From Nageia nagi (Eukaryota; Pinophyta), in NCBI GenBank assembly GCA_050084985.1, contig JBITNC010000001.1:36022001-36086000 (forward strand): a stretch of DNA of 64,000 nt. Reading direction: 5' to 3'. Within the stretch, counting starts at the first letter, position 1, and each line of letters starts with the position of its first letter. The notes below the pieces were generated by a model. The model saw nothing but the letters and a program-made list of their open reading frames with translations, did no database searches and was not told the DNA's origin. Below are positions 1 through 12,483 of this stretch, piece after piece. A program made the position numbers and the translations under genes.

Positions 1-10
1 ATTCAAACTT

Positions 11-25
11 CACTCCCCCTTGAGG
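11..25 (-). other. Copia polypurine tract
   Basis: On the minus strand this reads CCTCAAGGGGGAGTG, about 300 bp downstream of the RNase H end. A G-run within purines just before the 3' LTR is the usual primer for plus-strand DNA synthesis in copia elements. The LTR itself is cut off by the window edge. Confidence 0.55.
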
Positions 26-325
26 ACAAATTATCTACCATAAGAAATTTTTGAAGTGTGCACAACAAAGTTTCTAAAGTGGCTAATGAATAAATAGGAG
101 AGGCAAAGTTAGATCAACAAAGCTACAGTTGTTTCATTAAAAAAATTCTTCCTAATATAATATACTTGTATTTGGGGTACACTATAATTCATAACTAAGA
201 TTCCAAGCCCATACTTATAGTCACCAAATAGAGGAATGTATATATAAAGTATACAAACCAAAAAAAAGTTCAATGACTATATTAAGAATAAAGAAATTAT
301 AATGGATTCAACAAAATTTTAACAT

Positions 326-860
326 TTACTTCCTTTTTGAGGGAAACTTCACCAACCCAATAAACTCCCTAAACTTACAAAAATGAGCTTTAAGAAGAGG
401 CTTGGTGAACAAATCAATAGAGATTAGGACTAATGCAAAATATTGGAAGAGTATAAAACCATCTAGAACATTCTCTCTAATAAAGTGTGCTTGGATTTCT
501 ACATGCTTTATTCTTTGATGGAAAATAAGATTCTTTGCCAAAAAAAATAGTTGATTGATTATGTAAAAATATTTGAGATGGATGAACTTGCTCATACCTT
601 ATTTTTTTAGAAGATGCCTCAACCAAATGGCTTCTTGATCTATAACTGATATTGCATGATATTCAACTTTAGTGGTGGAGAGAATAGTAGTAGGTTACTT
701 CTTGGATGCCTAAGAGATATCACCTAAATTAACACTAAAAACATAAGTAGAGGTTGATTTTGTCATATCTATCACCCCAATAGTTAGAATCTAAGAATAT
801 TAAGAGAATAAATGAGTGCAATTTGTCTTATTTGAGAGTAAGATCTTTAGTGTTAGTAAT
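326..860 (-). pseudogene. Copia RNase H domain (degenerate)
   Basis: On the minus strand the pieces match the copia RNase H in order: a segment like the usual 'STSGYVFSL..ISW.SKKQ' (here STYVFSVNLGDIS then a stop), STTKVEYHAIS, EAIWLRHLLKK, then KHVEIQAHFIRE and LFTKPL near the C-terminus. The domain removes the RNA template during reverse transcription. Frames change and stops interrupt between pieces, and only the last 89 residues (595 down to 326) form an open stretch. It is the C-terminal part of the pol polyprotein described above. Confidence 0.8.
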
Positions 861-959
861 ATACCTCAAAATTTGCTTAACAACATTGAAGTTCTCAACA
901 TATGACTCTTGCATAAAGTGAAATGTCAAATTCATGGCAGAGGAAATATTTAGCCTAGA

Positions 960-1740
960 TATAGTCAATTAAATAAGAATACCAATTAGTTTCCTATAAG
1001 TTGTATCATCTACCAATTGAGGGTTAGAACTAAAAGACAAAGTGATTCTAGGAGAGTCTAGAATTGCAGCATGCTTGCACTTCTCCATTTCAATTTTTTG
1101 TAAGATGTATGAGATATAATTGGGTTGAATAAGATAAGTATAATATTTGTATTGGTATACTTGCATACTAAGGTAGTAGTACAATAGACCAAGATCAATC
1201 ATTTCAAATGTTGCCTTAAGTTTGAATATGCAATCATATATGAGAACCATATTATTCCCTATAATCAACAAATCATCCACGTAAAGAAGAATCAAGATCA
1301 AGTATTATGTTGAGCATATAAATATCTATTTTAAAGAAGCATTTAGAAAACCTAATGTCCTCAAAGTATCTTTAAATCACTTTGTACTAGGCCTTAGGTG
1401 CTTCCTTAAGTCCATACAAATACTTATGTAACTTGCAAACAAGTGATCCTTTACCTTCCATAATAAAACCTTCTAGTTTACTCATGTATATTTCCATATC
1501 TAAGTAACTATTGGGAAAAATACTCTTGATATCAAGTTGAAAAACTTTTCATCCTTGTGCTATTGAAAGAGTAAGTATTACCCTAATAGTAGGCATCTTT
1601 ACTACTAGAGCAAAGGTTTTCTCAAAATTAAATTCATATTTTTGAGAGAAACCCTTAGCTACTAACTTTGATTTGTATTTTTCAATCTCTCTAATAGAAT
1701 TATATTTGAACTTATAAATCCATTTATTACCAATCACATT
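960..1740 (-). pseudogene. Copia reverse transcriptase domain (degenerate)
   Basis: Two open pieces on the minus strand belong to the copia-type RT (RVT_2). The first (1737-1549) carries KWIYKFKYNSIREIEKYKSK and LVAKGFSQ, the conserved start of the domain. The second (1301-969) carries the catalytic YVDDLLIIG and continues through the thumb-like region to a TYRKLIG motif. Between them the frame is lost. The domain copies element RNA into DNA in the cytoplasmic virus-like particle. The two-aspartate motif is intact, but the reading frame is not. Confidence 0.85.
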
Positions 1741-2089
1741 TCATTCATTGGGATAAAGAATCAAATCTTAAGTTTGATTTTTCATTAGATCCTCATACTC
1801 CACATTCATTACATTTACCCAGTACTCATGCTTTGAAGCTTCCTTATAGTATGAGGGTTCATTCTTAATATAAATTTTAGTAAATAAGTATTTATTAATG
1901 GTCATACTCCTTATTACCCTTTATTTTGGAGTGTTTTTATTCCTTAGTTGATAGATCCACACTGACATCTAACCAATTAGAAGTAACAAAAGAATCATCA
2001 CCCTCATCAAAGTTCTCACAAGAAGTAGACTCTCCAAGTAGTTCATTGAACTTTACATTCCTTGACATAAAGATTACTCTTGAAGAAGG

Positions 2090-3133
2090 TTGGTATAGCT
2101 TGTAGCCTTTATGCTAATTTTCATAGCCCATAAAGATACACTTTTTAGACATCTTATCTAGCTAATTCCTTTTCCAAAGAACAACAAAGCTATAAGTATC
2201 ATAGCTAAAGACCCTAAAGTGAGAGATGTTAGGTTTCTTTCATTTCCATGTTTCATATGAAATTTTACCTTCAACTACTTTCATAAGACACCTATTTAAG
2301 ATGTAGATTGTAATATTTATAGCTTCACCCTGTAAGAAGCTAATAAGATCTCTCAACATACATCTTGCCATTTCTTGAATGGTTTTATTATTCCTTTTGT
2401 CTACACCATTTTGCTAAGGAATGTAAAGGATATTAAATTGCCTCTTGATTCTATACTTGATGTAAAATTCATTGATTTTATTGCTATTATACTCACCACC
2501 ATTATTAGATCTGAACATCTTGATTTTAAATCTAAACTAATTTTTTATCAAAGCTTTGAAATATTTGAACATATAAAAGGTTTAATCTTTTTTCTCTAGA
2601 AGATAACCAAATTTCATCCTACTAAATTTATTAATAAAGGTCAATACATAAGAAGCTCCCTCAAATGATTTAGTTGGAAAATAAGTCCATCAAATCTTTA
2701 TGCACAATCTAAAGAGATAAAGTTGCTCTAGTTACCATATATTTTAGAAATTATTATCAATTCATTTTACCTAGAATGTACTTCTCACAAAGATCAATTA
2801 TAGGTGATATTATAGGCAAACCTTCCACAAGTTCATAATCTTTCATGACTTGAATATTCTTAAGTTTTAGATGGCTAAATCAATGATGCCAAAGATTGCT
2901 CTATAGAAGACATTAGTTTCAAGGCACATGTTTTTTGGAGATTGATCCATAATGTAAAGGTCATGTTTCATTGAACCTTTCACCAAAGTGGTAAGACCCT
3001 TTTCTATGCACCAAGAGTGTGAGTTAAACTCAAAGAAGTAAACTTTCTTTACAACTTGAATTATAGAAAAAAGATTCATAGTGAGTTTTGGAACATAGAG
3101 CACATTCTCAAGCATATTTTCTTGTATCAACAC
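2090..3133 (-). pseudogene. Copia pre-integrase and integrase region (degenerate)
   Basis: The minus-strand reading gives the GAG-pre-integrase segment (NVLYVPKLTMNLFSI near 3100), then a segment ending in the typical link into integrase (ELVEGLP..SPIIDLCEKYI near 2860-2770). Further on is the end of the integrase core, near 2410-2340 (QNGVDKRNNKTIQEMARCML), which corresponds to the conserved block holding the last catalytic Glu in copia integrases. Stops and frameshifts break it throughout. An open plus-strand stretch at 2375-2599 is an antisense shadow of this domain. Confidence 0.75.
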
Positions 3134-3349
3134 ACTCCTAATACCTTGAACTTAAAATAAAAACTATCACCTATCACAATTGTATCTTTTTTATACTTAT
3201 GAAAACTTTTAAACTTATCTTTTTCAAAACACATGTGATTAGTGCATTCAGAATCAATAATCCAATCATTTAATAAAGTGTAAGACTTAGAGTAAAAGGT
3301 AGTAACATAAGTAGAATTCTTATTCTTCTTATTATTATAATATTTGATT

Positions 3350-4199
3350 ATTTTTTAGATCCTTTTTCACCTTATGCTTTCTTTTTCCTGAAGTAATCAG
3401 CTTTCATATGACTATATATGTTATAGAAATTATAATTTCTATCAAATTTGGATTTGGATTTCTTTGACTTATCATGATCATAATTCTTCTTATTTTCACC
3501 TTAATTAAAGTTCTTTAGGAGCATAAGAACCCTTCTTTTGGTTATGGTTCTTCATTTTTAAGTGATGCTTCATTGTACCAAGTGCCATAGATGGCTCCTT
3601 AGGAGTGGTGATCAACACTTTATTATTAAGTGTTTCCTCATAGTTCAAGAGAAGCCTTGATATATATTATAAGAAGAACATTTATTTTTCATCATCAAGC
3701 CTAGTTTCAATACTATTCACAAATTGACTAAATTTAGCAAAGTGACTTTTAAGGATGATGAAAGTTAGAAACTCATCATTGATCCAATTACAACCACACC
3801 ACACAAGCTAGGTCCTAAGGTCAACAACCTTATTTAGATATATAGCCACACTTTCATTTTTCTCTTGACATGATTGAATAAAGTTTTAAAGAATGGTGAT
3901 CTTTCTAAAAAATTTAATGCCAAGGTAGATACTCTTTACTTTATCCTAAGCTTTCTTTGCAATGTTTAAAAAAGATATCATGAGGAGGCTCTCATATGAA
4001 ACTACATAAAATATCATAGAAGTTGCTAAATAATTCTTAGTATTATAATCTTCAAATTCTTTCTCCATTGATGCAATAACTTGATTTTTAGTGATAATCA
4101 TATAAATATTTCATATTTGAAGTTCTACCTCATCCTAGGTTCCCAAATACCATAGTTAGAACCATACAAGATATTCTTGGGTGCAAAAGAGTCTGCCAT
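3350..4199 (-). pseudogene. Copia gag (degenerate)
   Basis: The start codon complement is at 4197-4199, and the minus-strand reading opens MADSFAPKNILYGSNYGIW, a classic copia gag N-terminus. Near 3430-3385 is the position of the CCHC zinc knuckle. It reads NFYNIYSHMKADYFRKK, so the knuckle outline (H-M-K-A-D) is recognisable but the cysteines are replaced. Gag builds the particle and binds RNA. The loss of the cysteines and many stops show a long-dead copy. Confidence 0.75.
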
Positions 4200-6662
4200 T
4201 GTTAAAAAATAATATGAAGGAGATAAATAATGTAAGCATAGATATTTAATTTCAAAACAATTATCATATAAATACATGTTAAAACTAATGAACAAATCAA
4301 ATGTTTAATTATTAACAAGAATAGTAAACACACATCCAACATATTCATCACCAAGTATAACTAAAGAGAGGGAAAAGTTGAAGCTTATTTTCTTATCTAA
4401 AATTAAGCCTTCACCTAGATGCCTGCAAGGAGCCCATATCCTATCAATCCTCAACCAATTCCCTTTGGGAAGCTATATACTCTGACAAAGAGAAATACTA
4501 GCTATTTTCCAAGGTTGTGACATGTTAAATCGATCAAGTTAATTATCTTGATTAAATTTTTAGTTTTTCTCTTAAGTTATTATGATAATTCCTAAATGGA
4601 TGGGTAGACATGTGGTATCACTACACACATATTTGTCCACCTATATGAAGTTAAATCTAGATCAATAGAGGACATAGGAGTAATTAAGAAGTATAAACTT
4701 GTCACCACTTGGATTGTCAAATTAAAAAGGCTTCAATCCATCTTATCCTCACCTCATGGCTCCCTAAACAAATCATGTTGCAACAAAAATATGTGGATAT
4801 GTTTATTTTAGGGGGAATAATTTCTAATATTTATGTACTTTGCATATAAAGTAAAAATGCAAAACAAATAATGTGCTTTAAAAAATGAAACTACATTTCA
4901 CATCATCCATAAGTATGAACCAAAGAGTCAATGGGTTTTGTTACAACTCCTAATCAATCTCTTTACAAAATTTTATTAATTTTAAGTAACAACAAATGAG
5001 CTTAAGATTCCAATGGATTTTGTCACAACCTCTAATGGAACTCTTTACAAAGGTTCATTATCAAAAAATGAGGAATTCTTTCCCTTGTTACTTAAAAAAT
5101 AAACTTAAAATAATTCCTTATTTACAATTTATCATCAAATCACAAGGCAAAAATATTTAAGAAAACTTTATCCATTCACATGCATTAAAAGAAAATATTA
5201 AATCATGCATTTAAAAAAATTATCCACTTACCAAAAAAACATGCATTATGCTAAAAAAAATTAAAGCATGCATTTAAAATTTTATCCAACCACATGTGTC
5301 CATCAAACATGCATTAAGATAAAACAACTTTAAATTTTCATGAAAACATTAATCCATCCATGCATAATTAATTTCTCAGTTAAAAGCATGCTATTTTTTA
5401 AAAATTTCTTAAAATAACTTACACTTATGGTAAAATTAGCAAATAAAGACTCAACCTTTAAATAGCAATTAATACAACCTATAGTATGTGTGTGTGTGTG
5501 TGTAAAGTTCTCTAAAAAATGCATGCATGTAATATAAAGCTCTCTAAAAAATGCATACATGTATTTTTTTATTTTGAAGAAATTCATGCATGTAATATAA
5601 AGCTCTCTAAAAATGCATGCATCTATTTTTCTATTTAAAAAAAATGCATGCATGTAATAATTAAAAATAAAATGCATGTAAAATATTTAAAAAAATGAAT
5701 GCATGTAATTTGCATGGAATTTTATTTTTACAAACATATTAGTATTGTAAAAAAGAAATTGTAATAATAACATTATAATTAAAAAAATTCAAAACTTTTA
5801 TCTATCTCTACACTAAGTAGAAACTTGCAAATTTAAGTTATAATAACTTATTATTGCTAAATTTAAGTAAATCTACTTGCTACACTTTAATCAATTTTAC
5901 TTAAAAAAATTCCAACTAACAAACTATTGTAGCAAAAGTAATGCATAGCAGTAGCTTAAAAAATAGAACTAACATGTTAGTATAACAAAAAAATATGGCA
6001 ATAATATCTACTTTGAACAAATTTTGCTAAATAAACTAACCACAAATTGGTTAGTAATAAAGAAAAATTTGATAATGAATAAGGTAGGAGAAATATTATA
6101 ACTTAATTCTATTTTACCTAAACAAAGTAAATGTAGAAAGAAAACAAAGGACCTTTAAAGATGTTTAAAAGGAGCCTCCAACAATTGCTTAGATACTACT
6201 TGAAGAAATTAACCCTTTCTAAATTAAATTTTAATCTACCAATATCTCAAGAAGGTATTTTCAACACCAACACTATAGCACAATAACTCAAGATAATCTT
6301 ACAAACAAAATAAGATATAAAGTGTTTACTCCCTCCTTGGAAGTATGTCCACTAACTAAGATCTTTTTATTCTCGAGGACCTCTCTCACAAAATCTCTTC
6401 TCTCTCTCACACTCTAAACCTATAGCAAAGCTTACATAATAATTATGTAACTTGAAAATGGAAGGATTCTTCTCTTTTTATAAGAAGAAACCCACTCCAT
6501 AATTAATCCCTTTTCTATTTTTAATCCTTTACCTATTTTTATTCCCTTAATACTTTAAGATATCTAATGATACTTTAAGTATTAAGTGAATTTACATTAA
6601 GAAGAAATATTACATTATAAATTCTAATATGATTATAATTTTCTATAATTAAACTTAATAAT
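4200..6662. other. AT-rich stretch without recognisable gene
   Basis: No protein family is recognisable in either strand. The stretch should contain the 5' UTR and 5' LTR of the copia element, but no primer-binding site or LTR copy could be matched, because the 3' LTR is outside the window. Short open frames here are AT-rich chance frames. A low-complexity repeat patch (5470-5700) is listed separately. Confidence 0.5.
5470..5700. repeat. TG microsatellite plus imperfect tandem repeat rich in ATGCATGC
   Basis: A (TG)n run near 5480-5502 is followed by three or four imperfect units holding GCATGCATGTAATATAAAG and CTCTCTAAAAAATGCAT, spaced irregularly by about 30 to 75 bp. The open minus-strand frame across 5330-5677 is only a reading of this repeat. 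Confidence 0.6.
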
Positions 6663-7530
6663 ATGGCTACCAAGTATGTCATCATTGGTGATTTTTTGTA
6701 TAGAAGGTATTTTGACAGTGCTATTCTTAGATGTTTAATGAAGCATGAAGTAGATATGGCCCTTCATCAAGCTCATGATGGTGAATGTGATGGACACTTA
6801 GTGCTAAATTTATTTATCAAAAATTTTTTTATACTAGGTTATTATTGGCCTACTATGCTTGAATATTTTGAATTGCATGTTAAGAACTATGAGCAATGTC
6901 AAAAGAATGCTAATCTTCAACCTTATCCTTATCATGATTTGCATTCCATTGTATATCCTTGGCATTTTCTATTTTGGCACTTGATTTTATTTGTAGAATT
7001 AACCATATTTCAAGATATGGCCATAAGTTTATCATTATAGCTACAAAATACTTCACAAAATGGGTGGATACCATATCTATAAAGTTTACAAAAGGAGTTA
7101 AGATTGTTGAATTTTGTATTGTGTTTATCATTTCTAAATATGGTGTGCCTTCAAAATTATTCATGAATAATGGTCTCATTCCGAATTAAGATAGAATAAA
7201 AGCTAGATTAGCCTACCTAGAGGTCCTAGATTAAAAAAGTTAATGCTCTAGAAAACCTCCATGTATATCATTATAGAATCCAAAATCCTACAACAAAAAT
7301 ATCAAACCTAACTAGTTCAAAGTTGGTGACCTAGTCCTAAAAGAAAACATTGCCACCACTAAAGCTCTAGAGAATGAAAAGAAGGGTATATTCAAACCTA
7401 ACTAGATAGGTCCTTACATTGTCATTGTAATTGGTGAAAAGGATTATATAAATTATATACAATTAAAGGAAAATAAAAATGTAATCTAATGAACATTATG
7501 GACTTAAAAATATTTTGTGTGATATTTTTT
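6663..7530 (+). pseudogene. Ty3/gypsy (Tat-like) integrase fragment with internal deletion
   Basis: The first part encodes the integrase HHCC zinc-binding region: the histidine-containing LHQAHDGECDGHL, the typical YYWPTM, then C-x2-C in KNYEQCQK. After a frameshift near 6960 the catalytic core begins (LDFICRINHISRYGHKFIII, then YFTKWVD and YGVPSKLFMNNG). The second half of the core, including the expected catalytic Glu, is missing at about 7190. The reading resumes in the C-terminal domain (FKVGDLVLKENI, then IGPYIV). The fragment is plus-strand, is truncated at its 5' side, and is closest in style to Tat-lineage integrases. Confidence 0.75.
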
Positions 7531-8390
7531 ATAAAAATGTGTATCTCTTTATCTTTGAATACTAACATTTCAAAAAAAATAAGGTAATAATCTAACAATG
7601 CAGCAATGTTCCTAATGATGCCACTAGGTTAAAATGATGAAAACTATCAAAAATTTGATTGTTTCTTTTTACTCATGATAAAATAATGAAAAAGGTAGTT
7701 CATTTATTTACTTTCATTCATTTAATTTTCATTAAATTTGTTTATCATAAATTATGCTTTTCAAAACATATCAATAGGGTCCTTCGTATCATTGTTCATG
7801 TCATTGACCTCATTTGTAAAAAAGGGGCACTCTTATAGAAAAATCATGGAAATATAGTGGCTTGGAAAATCAAGTTGGTCAATATTATCATTTGATACCT
7901 TTATAAGGAAGGGTCAATCTTATAATTTGACACCTTTTTAATGAAGGTCCATCCATATATAAAATCCATGGCAACATGGTGGCTTGGTGGCTTGGGAAAC
8001 AAAGACAATCAATTTAAATTGGTTATTCATTTTCATAAACTCTTGGTGGGTAAGTCACCCATGATAGGTTTTCTTTCTTATCAGTTACACACTTTCCATA
8101 TCAAGATGTTTAATGTCTATATTTGAGATATCTTACATAAAAATATTTTTTTTATAATTTATTTTTAGGTTTATTTGTCTTTCCCTTAGATTTCTCCTAT
8201 GATGATAGGTCCATTATGTCATAAACAAGTCAAAGAAGAGGCATAATATAGGCAAAAAATTGAGTCATCCAAAGTTGAAACCATGAATATAACCTTTAAA
8301 AGAGTAATTTCTTAATTATCCTATTATACTTTGAATTTATGTTTTTATTTTTTTTCCAAAAACAACAAACCATATTCAAAGTGGGGCACC
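7531..8390. other. 3' untranslated part of the gypsy fragment, with a candidate polypurine tract
   Basis: No coding sequence is seen. At about 7816-7832 the sequence GTAAAAAAGGGGCAC strongly resembles the polypurine tract of the giant element further right (GTAAAAAGGGGCAAC at 43954-43968). A 3' LTR remnant probably starts near 7833, but its TG end is degraded and no partner LTR is present. Confidence 0.4.
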
Positions 8391-8597
8391 TATTATCATA
8401 AAACATAAAGGTAGATGATAGTGCACACTGAAAAGAGCACTTGTTTAATAAATTAAATAAATTATTTTGAACACCTAAAAAAAATTTTAATTTAATTAAA
8501 ATACCCTTTTAGGTATTCAAAATAAATTATTTAATTTATTAAATAAATGCTCTTTTCAATGTGCACTATCATCTACCTTCATGTTTTATGCTAATAA
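8391..8597. repeat. Near-perfect hairpin element (MITE-like foldback)
   Basis: The left arm from 8391 (TATTATCATAAAACATAAAG onward) is the near-exact reverse complement of the right arm ending at about 8597. Both arms include GGTAGATGATAGTGCACA and the AAATTAAATAAATTATTTTG stretch. The unpaired centre is only about 30 bp of A/T. The whole 207 bp can fold into one long stem. It has no coding capacity. A non-autonomous DNA element or a foldback derived from one is the simplest reading. No clear target duplication is visible. Confidence 0.7.
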
Positions 8598-11332
8598 GTC
8601 ATCTTGACATCACAATAAGCTTAAGGATGAGCCTTAGCACTAAACCTATTGCCTATAAAGGTAAAGGTGTTATACATGATCAAACATATGATATGATGTG
8701 ACTTAATCCCAAATGTTTAATAGGTGGAAATATACTTTTGTCATTCTTGATTAGTATTTCTTAATACCATCTATCATTTCTGTATTTTGTTATACTTTAA
8801 GCTCTACATTCCTATGATCTTTCATCCATTCATGAGTGAGATTCTATGCATCAAAGGTGGGATGACAAAATCAAGCTAAAGGGTAAGGTATTCTAGAATG
8901 GTAACTAGGCAATACTGTTAGGTTCCTAGCATCAGTGCTAGGTTAAGATCAAATTCATAGCTCTATCTTTCAAAGAAGCTCATCATTCATCCTCTTTCAA
9001 TTGGATATCACCTTCGATCATCATCACAAGTAAAGTACAAGTTTTTATATTTTTTAAAACCAATTTTGATAGTTCAAGGTTAATTAGGTCATTTTCATCT
9101 TTTATGTTATTGATTTTTTGTTATTTTGTAGTTAATTAGCTAATTTGAATATTTTGTAAATAACCCTAATTATTATTATTTTGGTATATAACACAATTCC
9201 TTAAACTCCTTTTAGGTTAAGATAAAAACATACTCTTAATTCATTTTTCCTTTTTGTTAATGATTTAATTACTTTATTTTGTAATTTTTTTTTTGTTTTA
9301 TGTTGGAAATTAAATTCATGTAAAGAAAATCCCAATTATGAACTTAAAGAAAAACTTAAAAGGAAAAGAAAGTTTTAGCTTAAAAAATAATATCTTTTAC
9401 TTACCCTTGTTAGATATGATTGGATTTTTATACTTATTTTTGTAAAAATATTTTATTTGAAAAATATTTAGGCAATTAGTAATTTTTTGTTATAAAAAAA
9501 ATTATTTGAATGGTTCCTTTTTATTCTTTTCTTTCAAAAATAAATTTTGGTCTTTACATTTATCTTGTTCTAAGTGATATTTTCTTTGAACCCTACATAA
9601 CAATATAGAAATAAATAATAAAAAATAATAATGAGAAATAGAGTATGTAGTATTAGAGTCCTTCAAAACCCTAATAATGAAAAAGCAAAAGAAAAAATAG
9701 TTGAAACCTCTCCACAATATAGGGAGCTAGAGTCATGTCATGATCTATAAAATGTACATACTTAAACAAGCTTTAGTTAAGATTAAAACAAACTTAAATT
9801 GTGACACATATTTACATATGAGCTCAAATGGATGGACTTATGAGATAGGCATTATACATATTGTCTATATATCTTAAGAAAATAATATTAGAAAATATGA
9901 TGTGGGGTTTGTCAATAATACCAAAGGTTAGAACTTTATAGGTTTATATAAACCTCTTCATTATTCAAATTATAAAAGCATAAGTATGCATTAATTTTAA
10001 AATATAACATAAAAATAAGATATATGATATAATATAACTACAATACTAGTTAGGAAAACCGAACTTGGGCTTCAAACATAATGTTTTTCTAGTGCAAAAA
10101 AAATCATTAGACTCCATATGGTTCCATGGAGAAACTATTGGATATGGACTATTTTTGCAAAATATTTTATTTTAAAATTTTTATCTTATTTATTGTTATT
10201 TATATCCTTATTATTTGCTTCTAATTTCATAGTTGGATGTACTCATAATCTTCAAAAATCAAACTCCTTCCTTAACAAGGTAGTTTCGATGAATGAATGA
10301 TGGATGTAGGAGGATAAGAAATAGAAAATGGATTTGATATAATGATTCCCAAATAGATGATATTTTAAGCCTATTTTTCATGGATTCATAAGATTAAAAA
10401 TATCTCAAATAACAAGCCTTGTAATAAGTATGATAATGGAGCCCAAAATAAGATAGAAGTACATTATGTGGAAGTATATGGGGGATTATATTTATAGACT
10501 AATCAAAAGTGACATTAGAGAGGATAATAAAATTATATTTTAGGGTTGGTAATATTTATGGAGGTATGATGGAAGTGTACAATTTGAATTTATCTTATAA
10601 AGGTGGCATCATGCCTTAAATAGCCATAAGGGATTTGTAAGTGAAAGGATAAGGTGGAGTGTTAGATAAGAAATGAGAAAGTTCCAAAGAATTGATTCTA
10701 TGTTTAATTTCTTTTGAAGTGAGTGGTTAGTGAGTTATAGATTTAACCTCTAATGGTTAGTGTTTATGTTTAATTAATTATTAATAGTTAGTAAAAATAT
10801 TTACTTAGTTTCAAATGGTTAGCAAAATGTTTAGCTAACCATTAATGGCTAGGAAAGTAGATAGACACTCAATATTATTTGATATTTGAATATTTGATGC
10901 TAATAGTTTAGGGGTGAAGGATGTAATTTTAGGTGTATGTAGTATAAATAGAAAGAAATGATATAATTGTTATGATATATCATGTTTTTAGTTTTATCTC
11001 CATCTCCTACTAATGAGTACATGAATATTCTCCTTCTCAAAATGGCATACAGGAGATATACACTCTTAAAGTAGTTCTAGTATGATTCATAAAATATTTC
11101 TATATTAATTATTATACCAAAACTAATTTAATTATGATATCATTTGTTATATAACTATTTTGTAATGAGTTTTATTTTACTAGTTTCTTCATTTTAGTAT
11201 GTTCGAGGAAAAGAGATAGCCTTGAATATCTTCAAAAAATATGTGATATATTAGATGCAAGGAATAAGAATGTTAAATTCATAAAAAAGTGAAGAAATGT
11301 ATAAATCTTATATGAATAAAGATGTAACAAAC
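8598..11332. other. AT-rich sequence without recognisable gene
   Basis: Open frames here are short and of biased composition. I see no conserved motif. The interval around 10720-10860 has scattered GGTTAG words but no regular array. It ends at the left target duplication of the giant gypsy element. Confidence 0.5.
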
Positions 11333-11337
11333 ATAAT

Positions 11338-12483
11338 TGTAAACACCATAAAATTGCATTTTTACCTTGCAATGATGTTTTATAGGTATTTATAAAAATT
11401 TTACTATCATATATTATCATGTCATACTAAATTATGATGCAGTGTTCCTTGCAAGTTAACATGATGATATTTTGACACTTTGATATTTTTAACATTGTAT
11501 CTTAGTTCCTTAAACAATTGGTTAATCATCTTGATGATATTGTAGGATCATATTCATTTAAATAATCCTAAGTAATTTATTTATAAATATGTGACATGGG
11601 AACTACTTTTTATAACTAACACTTTATTTTCATAAGCACTTTTTAAGATCTAATGTTATGAGTGTGAAATATGAAGTATGACATCATTTTTGGAGAATAA
11701 TTACTTGTGGTTTCATCATAGATCTTTATCACACATCATTCACCCTCAAGATCTCATACCATTCATGATGTATTAAGGTAATTATATCAATTATTGATTA
11801 TTTATGGCTAATTTTAGATTTATTGGGGTTTTGGATAGATTTGGACCATAGTTTAGGGATCTTGAGCAACCTTTTGTATTTACATTTAGACATATTAATT
11901 AATATATTTGCATCATTATGTGGTATAATAGTATACCTTACCTAGGGTTTGAAATTATGATTTATACATTTTAGGCATTGTTTGGTAGATTTATTATCAT
12001 ATAATGATTTAATTTTTCATAGTAGCATGATCATAATATATTGTTATCAAAATCATTATCATAGATTTTTCATTTGTCATAATATTACATTAAATATTAT
12101 CAATAGACTTTGGATATTATCATATCATTTGTCAAAAAGTATGTTATCTTACATTATAGGCATAAATATCTTTGATATTGTCTTTGTGATTTAAGACTAG
12201 GAGACCTACTATCTTATTGAGCTAGGGCCTTGCCCTACTTGATCAACCACAAAGTCTTTAGGATTTATCGTATGAGGTCTCCATTAACATTATTTATTTC
12301 CTTTTCAAGTCCATAAATATAATTTCCACATAAATACTTAAAGAATAAGGGCTACATTCTCATTTCTTGATCTTGAAATTTCATCACATTATAGGAAAAT
12401 TTATTGGTAAATAAAGGTTAGGTTACTTGAGGTTATTAACAAGGTATGTTTAGTGATCTAAGTGCAAGGAATTAGACTATATA
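11338..12483 (+). repeat. 5' LTR of the giant gypsy element
   Basis: This 1146-bp stretch aligns with 43969-44710 plus 50364-50742, which together make about 1121 bp once the nested chromovirus is removed. It starts TGTAAACACC. Its last bases read TATATA where the right copy has TTTACA, so the terminal CA has mutated. ATAAT flanks it on the left. An open minus-strand frame at 11232-11420 crosses its left edge and has a counterpart at 43860-44051, which is only the LTR read twice. Confidence 0.9.

Larger units (their letters stand above)
1..4199 (-). mobile_element. Decayed Ty1/copia retrotransposon, minus strand, 3' LTR off the left edge
   Basis: Read on the minus strand, the domains run gag (start 4199), pre-integrase and integrase, reverse transcriptase with YVDD, then RNase H. 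This is the copia order, with integrase before RT. A purine-rich tract on the minus strand at 11-25 (CCTCAAGGGGGAGTG) sits where the polypurine tract should be, so the 3' LTR begins at about position 10 and lies mostly outside the window. Stops and frameshifts are frequent in every domain, so the copy is dead. I could not locate the 5' LTR or a tRNA-Met primer-binding site between 4200 and 6660, so the right boundary is only the gag start. Confidence 0.85.

Noticed and set aside
5330-5677. 115-codon open minus-strand frame with repeated CMHF/ELYIT words
   Set aside because: Translation of the ATGCATGC-rich low-complexity repeat.
8391-8597. Hairpin as a microRNA gene
   Set aside because: The stem is too long and uniformly paired; it fits a foldback element, and no small-RNA evidence is available.
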